Positions 7,541 through 9,954 of a stretch of DNA of 9,954 nucleotides are shown here, in pieces. The position numbers and the translations under genes are program-made. Below the pieces are notes generated by a model, which did not search any database, had not been told where the DNA came from, and worked only from the letters and a program-made list of their open reading frames with translations. Positions within the stretch are counted from its first letter, which is position 1. Each line of letters begins with the position of its first letter. Location: the NCBI GenBank assembly GCA_013214445.1, contig JABSPG010000119.1, forward strand, positions 1 to 9,954, given 5' to 3'. Source of the stretch: Ekhidna sp. (GTDB taxonomy: Bacteria; Bacteroidota; Bacteroidia; Cytophagales; Cyclobacteriaceae).

Positions 7541-7772
7541 TCAGCTTCTGATTAAAAAGTGCTTTCACTTCTTCGTGGCTATAAACTTTTCCTTGTCTGA
7601 TGTCTTCTTCTCCTTCCTCTATCATTGCCTCATACGCCATCTGATTTAAAGGTTTACCTTCTGTTGTATATGCAACTGGCTGATTGGATAGCAACGTATA
7701 AACTGCTTCTAGCACTTTGTCATCACCGATCTGATCGATCAATTGGTGCAGTTCTATCTTAATGTTTGGCAT
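7533..7772 (-). CDS. Antitoxin of the ParE-type toxin-antitoxin pair
   Basis: The product is 79 aa from the ATG at 7772. The open frame extends upstream to about 7862, but MPNIKIELHQLID is the natural start, and the extension would run through the intergenic gap and into the end of the next gene. It begins with a short strand and then a helix, LIDQIGDDKVLEAVYTLLSN (11-30). A short segment VAYTTEGKPLNQMAY follows, and a charged C-terminal helix runs through EEGEEDIRQGKVYSHEEVKALF. This matches uncharacterised Bacteroidota antitoxins found beside ParE-like toxins. In such proteins the C-terminal part normally wraps the toxin, and the N-terminal part dimerises or binds DNA. I see no clear ribbon-helix-helix or HTH motif. 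Antitoxin-first order and the 8-bp overlap with the toxin support the assignment. Confidence 0.85.
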   Translation of the reverse strand: MPNIKIELHQLIDQIGDDKVLEAVYTLLSNQPVAYTTEGKPLNQMAYEAMIEEGEEDIRQGKVYSHEEVKALFNQKLND

Positions 7773-7828
7773 TCCTATTCTCTTTTTTACAAAATAACGA
7801 TTTCTTAGCATATTTTGATCTACCCTCC

Positions 7829-8089
7829 CTAACAGATGATATTGATCAATATCTCTTTGCAAAATGGTCGTTTTATTTTGCTGATAGGCTTCTGTACTGG
7901 AGATGTATCATTTTCCTGTACTTCTACCACCTTAGCTTGTCTCAACACCCTATTTGGCCCGCAATTATCGTCTATATCTTCTTCCCGGTAAATATCTTCT
8001 TCCCAGTAGCATACTGAACAAGTTTCCTTAATTTCAGTTATTGAATAATAACCACAACATGCACATCTTCTTTCAAAGAAATCAGCCAT
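7829..8089 (-). CDS. Small cysteine-rich CPCC-type protein, probable zinc-binding
   Basis: The product is 86 aa. The N-terminus has CACCGYYSI (9-17) and CSVCYWEED (24-32), followed by CGPNRVLRQAK (43-53). This is the layout of the cysteine-rich CPCC family, which normally reads CPCCGY, CPVCFWEDD, then GxNxxSLxxA. Cys9, Cys12, Cys24 and Cys27 could bind one zinc ion. The C-terminal KPISKIKRPFCKE corresponds loosely to the usual VRKP..E ending. The function of the family is not known; such genes are often found as single small genes in variable neighbourhoods, sometimes near toxin-immunity loci (from memory). Two oddities: Ala10 replaces the usual Pro in the first cysteine cluster, and YWEEDI is followed by a near copy YREEDI from an 18-bp tandem duplication. 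It is 56 bp upstream of the antitoxin gene and may share its transcript. Confidence 0.75.
   Translation of the reverse strand: MADFFERRCACCGYYSITEIKETCSVCYWEEDIYREEDIDDNCGPNRVLRQAKVVEVQENDTSPVQKPISKIKRPFCKEILINIIC
7838..7853. promoter_or_regulatory. 16-bp perfect palindrome upstream of the toxin-antitoxin pair
   Basis: GATATTGATCAATATC is a perfect 16-bp palindrome centred at 7845/7846. It lies 66-81 bp upstream of the antitoxin ATG and inside the last codons of the CPCC gene. Toxin-antitoxin operons are commonly autorepressed at palindromes near their promoter, so it is a candidate operator. No convincing Bacteroidota -33/-7 promoter was found beside it, and it overlaps coding sequence, so confidence is low. 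Confidence 0.35.
7974..8009 (-). repeat. 18-bp tandem duplication inside the CPCC gene
   Basis: Units at 7974-7991 and 7992-8009 match at 16 of 18 positions, with 13 identical bases in a row (ATATCTTCTTCCC on the + strand). Because 18 is a multiple of 3 the frame is kept, giving YWEEDI followed by YREEDI in the protein. Confidence 0.7.
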
Positions 8090-8128
8090 ATTAATCCAAA
8101 TATTTTGCCATTTGTGTTACCCAGTACT

Positions 8129-8136
8129 CAAATGTA
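8129..8136 (-). promoter_or_regulatory. Candidate Bacteroidota -7 element upstream of the CPCC gene
   Basis: On the minus strand TACATTTG matches the Bacteroidota -7 consensus TAnnTTTG exactly. It lies about 40 bp upstream of the CPCC start codon, which would leave a leader of roughly 30 nt. No TTTG at the expected -33 position is present, so this is only half a promoter and may be chance. If real, it would start a transcript covering the CPCC, antitoxin and toxin genes. Confidence 0.3.
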
Positions 8137-8165
8137 GACGATTTGAGATATTACCCATTCCCTTG

Positions 8166-8603
8166 CTATTCTGGGTTTCTGACTAGGATTTGATCTTCGC
8201 CATATGAGTCAATAATCAGAGTGTCATTTTTTTTCTCTTTTATTATCAACTTCATAGTTTGCTCGGGAAGATATGAGTAGAGTATGTCCGTTTTCAATTC
8301 AATTTTAAACCAGCCTCTCATACTATATCCATAAAATATTGAATCTCCTTTTATCATGAATCGAGCGATAGGTTCGTTAGGCTCTATCCAAGAGCCCGCT
8401 AACTCATTCAAAGTGAGTACTGATTGCTGATAGCTTGTTGACTTAGAGGTTTCCTTTTCAATTGAATCTGCATCTTTCTTTGTAGAAGAACCATAAAAAC
8501 TTTTGGTGTCTTCCTCAACCTGTTTCTGGTGTCCTACTTCTTTACTATCTGTGAAGGAACAAAAAAATATCAAGATTTTTAAGACAAAAACTATGTACCT
8601 CAT
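8166..8603 (-). CDS. Unrecognised exported or membrane-anchored small protein with a beta-rich C-terminal domain
   Basis: The product is 145 aa from the ATG at 8603, chosen because it begins MRYIVFVLKILIFFCSF, an export-signal-like segment. The open frame extends upstream to a GTG at 8681 (171 aa), but this would bury the hydrophobic stretch. Cys15 follows FF, which is a poor lipobox, so lipidation is uncertain. Residues 18-62 are a polar Lys/Glu/Ser/Asp-rich linker, probably disordered. Residues 63-145 contain LNELAGSWIEPNE, RFMIKGDSIFYG, GWFKIELKTDILYSY, MKLIIKEKKNDTLIIDSYG. These are alternating short strands with repeated 'D-S-I / D-T-L-I-I' turns, like the small lipocalin-like beta-barrel domains of Bacteroidota lipoproteins. 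No function can be assigned. It is 76 bp upstream of the CPCC gene on the same strand. Confidence 0.6.
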   Translation of the reverse strand: MRYIVFVLKILIFFCSFTDSKEVGHQKQVEEDTKSFYGSSTKKDADSIEKETSKSTSYQQSVLTLNELAGSWIEPNEPIARFMIKGDSIFYGYSMRGWFKIELKTDILYSYLPEQTMKLIIKEKKNDTLIIDSYGEDQILVRNPE

Positions 8604-8937
8604 ATCATCTTTGTTTAATCTCCATATGAATTTCTGGATCCGCATCGTCGGGTCCTGCGATTTTTTCAATCCTAAAATCACTTCTTATGGATTTTACTAA
8701 TTTCCCAATATTAATTATGTGAAAAAAACTAATCTTATAATATCAATGGTGTTCCGAATAGTAGGTTGAGATGCATGCTTCGAAACATTTTGAGGACCTT
8801 CATTAATAATCTTATGTGCCATGACTGTAATTATAGCTAGGCATTCCTAGAAGTAAGTATTTGCTGTTGTTAAATCCAATAAAATGAAGAATATCGGCTG
8901 GAAAGGTGTAGGTAGACGCTTCCATGCGAAGGGACTA
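8604..8937. other. Intergenic region with no convincing gene
   Basis: This AT-rich stretch separates gldD from the small exported-protein gene. The longest small frames are a 35-codon minus frame at 8715-8822 and a 44-codon plus frame starting at 8884 that runs antisense into gldD; neither has supporting features. A short hairpin (CTAGG at 8837-8841 with CCTAG at 8846-8850, 4-nt loop) has no T-run and is not a good gldD terminator. The promoter of the downstream gene should be here, but I could not find a clear -33/-7 pair. Confidence 0.5.
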
Positions 8938-9513
8938 CTATTCGTTTTCTTTCCATTCCAGCGACGTAATCAAATGAAGGATATCCTTTTTGATATAATC
9001 TATCACTGGAGCAAGTGAATCATTTTTTGTGGCTGTTCGGAAATAAAGCGCACCTCTTAAAAAGTGGTCCGTGCTATCCTGGTCGGTGACATGAAATTGT
9101 GCTTGTGTAGGGACCTCTCCTTCCAGCTCGGTAAAAGAAGCAAACATTCCATTTGGCAGTTCTATGATGCTTTCCTCAATGGCATAAGCTTTGACATTAT
9201 GCTGAGAAGTCAACTTGTAGGAATCGCTCAAAAACTCTCTCACGATCGAGTCTGTTACCGGTTTGTAGGTGATCTGAATCGCAGCTCCCATTTCCGGATA
9301 CAGAATATTGATCCAATACCTCTCCGTTATCCAGCTAGAGTCTTTGAGGACCTTTGCGTGCTTTGAATACTCAAAAAAGTAGGGGAACGTGTCTGGCAGG
9401 GGCTGATATGATGCTTCGGGCAGATTAATTCTATTGTACCCTTTTGGCTTTGGTAAATAGTCACCACCGCAAGCAACGAAGAGAATAGATAGAAAAAGAA
9501 TGATGAATCTCAT
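8938..9513 (-). CDS. gldD: Gliding motility lipoprotein GldD
   Basis: GldD is a Bacteroidota-specific lipoprotein required for gliding in Flavobacterium johnsoniae; its biochemical role is not defined. The product is 191 aa from the ATG at 9513; a TTG at 9522 would add three residues. The signal MRFIILFLSILFVAC ends in a lipobox-like VAC with Cys15 acylated, placing the protein in the cell envelope. Family features in order: YLPKPKGYNRINLPEASY (19-36), FPYFFEYS, RYWINILYPEMGAAIQITYKP, HNVKAYAIEES, then the strongly conserved DSTDHFLRGALYFRT near 146-160. The C-terminus continues LAPVIDYIKKDILHLI and SLEW. Length is normal for the family. Upstream, a 17-bp gap separates it from the stop codon of a gldE-like 3' end, the arrangement expected of a gldE-gldD operon. 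That upstream gene is broken in this sequence. Confidence 0.93.
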   Translation of the reverse strand: MRFIILFLSILFVACGGDYLPKPKGYNRINLPEASYQPLPDTFPYFFEYSKHAKVLKDSSWITERYWINILYPEMGAAIQITYKPVTDSIVREFLSDSYKLTSQHNVKAYAIEESIIELPNGMFASFTELEGEVPTQAQFHVTDQDSTDHFLRGALYFRTATKNDSLAPVIDYIKKDILHLITSLEWKENE

Positions 9514-9530
9514 AGTGTGCAAAGCTGATA

Positions 9531-9665
9531 CTAATCCTCAAACCCTGCAACGTTATTCTTGTCGGAGTTGATATAGGCTCTCACCCGTTTTATCCGTCTC
9601 TGGTCAACAGCCACCACTGTGAAAAGGAAATGGGAAAACCGAATCTTTTCCCCAGCACTTGGGAG
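9531..9665 (-). pseudogene. gldE: 3' remnant of gldE (CorC/HlyC transporter-associated domain), 5' part absent
   Basis: The 44 codons from LPSAGEKIRF to the TAG at 9531 read as the C-terminal end of a CorC_HlyC (transporter-associated) domain. They contain the P..GE.I motif, FLFTVVAVD, then DQRRIKRVRAYI, the typical D.RRI.RV ending. GldE, a membrane protein with CBS domains and this C-terminal domain, is encoded immediately upstream of gldD in F. johnsoniae, and here the fragment stops 17 bp before gldD. Upstream of about 9665 the frame is open to about 9770, but its translation is a meaningless shadow of the PNK3P gene. The CBS and membrane domains are absent, and no start is evident. The exact left boundary is uncertain by some 30 nt, because the gldE-like and PNK3P-like readings abut or overlap there. 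Confidence 0.7.
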
Positions 9666-9954
9666 TTTGGAATGCAATTCCAACATTGTCTGCAAACTTC
9701 CTATCTGAATCACTGTAATCTTCATCACGGCCAGCAGCATCTCCAACATATACTGACTCTGACTTATCAATGGTTTTGAATTGGTTTAACTTACAACTGA
9801 AGTAGTCCCACATTCCAGTTTCAGGTTTTCTGTATGCATTTTCTTTTGTGGCAGCCAGCACAAACATTGGTACACCCAGTTTCTTAGTGATTTTCTCTAT
9901 CTTTCTCATCCATTGCACTTTGTCTTGTGATCCTGTACTGATTCCCTTTTGGTT
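9604..9954 (-). CDS. Polynucleotide 3'-phosphatase (PNK3P, HAD superfamily) domain; 5' cut by window edge, 3' end chimeric
   Basis: PNK3P enzymes remove 3'-phosphates at DNA breaks; the domain is best known from eukaryotic PNKP and also occurs in some viruses and bacteria. The frame is open to the window edge, leaving 116 visible residues. In order: NQKGIS (1-6, after the HAD motif II position), KLGVPMFVLAAT, YRKPETGMWD (41-50, motif III Lys), VYVGDAAGR (68-76), DYSDSDRKFADN (79-90, motif IV acidic residues) and VGIAFQTP (91-98). The DxDGT nucleophile motif should lie outside the window. Up to about residue 98 the match is strong; family members usually continue TPEE(F/Y)F. Here the last 18 residues are an unrelated tail, KCWGKDSV... 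to the TGA at 9604, which is the gldE remnant read in another frame. So the gene is probably truncated by a rearrangement or an assembly join. The style of the motifs resembles eukaryotic homologues, which raises the possibility of foreign DNA. Confidence 0.78.
   Translation of the reverse strand, partial: NQKGISTGSQDKVQWMRKIEKITKKLGVPMFVLAATKENAYRKPETGMWDYFSCKLNQFKTIDKSESVYVGDAAGRDEDYSDSDRKFADNVGIAFQTPKCWGKDSVFPFPFHSGGC

Noticed and set aside
7773..7862. N-terminal extension of the antitoxin (30 more residues)
   Set aside because: The extension would overlap the end of the CPCC gene; the ATG at 7772 begins the part that matches known antitoxins.
8715..8822. 35-codon minus-strand frame beginning MAHKIINEG in the gldD-downstream gap
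   Set aside because: Too short, no ribosome-binding or promoter signal, no recognisable family; expected by chance in AT-rich DNA.
8977..8988. Palindrome AAGGATATCCTT followed by a T-run on the plus strand
   Set aside because: It lies inside gldD codons, has no loop for a hairpin, and there is no plus-strand gene ending nearby.
8884..9018. 44-codon plus-strand frame beginning MKNIGWKG
   Set aside because: It runs mostly antisense through the 3' end of gldD, whose coding is secure; no independent support.
9666..9770. Upstream part of the gldE-frame open reading frame (MISQSQYMLEM...)
   Set aside because: This is the PNK3P coding sequence read in another frame; no GldE-like residues are seen before about the LPSAGEK segment.
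1..9954. CRISPR array, tRNA, rRNA, insertion sequence or phage genes
   Set aside because: No regularly spaced repeats, RNA-gene signatures, transposase-like frames or terminal inverted repeats were seen on reading both strands.

Overview
The window looks like a chromosomal segment from a gliding or formerly gliding member of the Bacteroidota, probably a Cytophagales- or Flavobacteriia-like marine or soil bacterium. Three things point there: a recognisable gldD gliding-motility lipoprotein gene, a purH protein with the KHNNACG form of the AICAR transformylase motif, and moderately AT-rich DNA with weak Shine-Dalgarno signals. Genus cannot be read from the sequence.

Layout, left to right. (1) 1-948 (+): the 3' part of purH, cut by the window edge. 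(2) 1029-3362 (-): an apparent three-gene unit, read right to left: a 139-aa uncharacterised soluble protein, a GH53 endo-beta-1,4-galactanase lipoprotein joined to it by a TGATG stop/start overlap, and a secreted HExxH zinc-metallopeptidase-like protein. (3) 3420-4601 (+): a polytopic GT-C-like membrane protein, overlapping convergently by 23 bp with (4) 4579-7134 (-): recG followed 6 bp later by a GNAT acetyltransferase. (5) 7238-8603 (-): an accessory-looking islet of small genes: a ParE-type toxin and its overlapping antitoxin, a cysteine-rich CPCC-type protein, and an unrecognised exported beta-rich protein. (6) 8604-8937: about 330 bp without a convincing gene. (7) 8938-9513 (-): gldD. 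(8) 9531-9954 (-): a junction between the last 44 or so codons of a gldE-like gene (the normal gldD partner) and, in another reading frame, a polynucleotide 3'-phosphatase (PNK3P) domain that runs off the window.

How the genes relate: purH, recG and gldD are housekeeping or core Bacteroidota genes. The GH53 enzyme would cleave beta-1,4-galactan, possibly at the cell surface, but no SusC/SusD, transporter or other glycosidase is visible here. The toxin-antitoxin islet lies directly upstream of recG on the same strand. I see no CRISPR array, rRNA, tRNA, insertion sequence or phage module. The oddest signal is the gldE/PNK3P junction, which is either a real rearrangement or a chimeric assembly end. 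I found no convincing new multi-gene system. The best candidates for something undescribed are the 139-aa protein coupled to GH53 and the small-gene islet.
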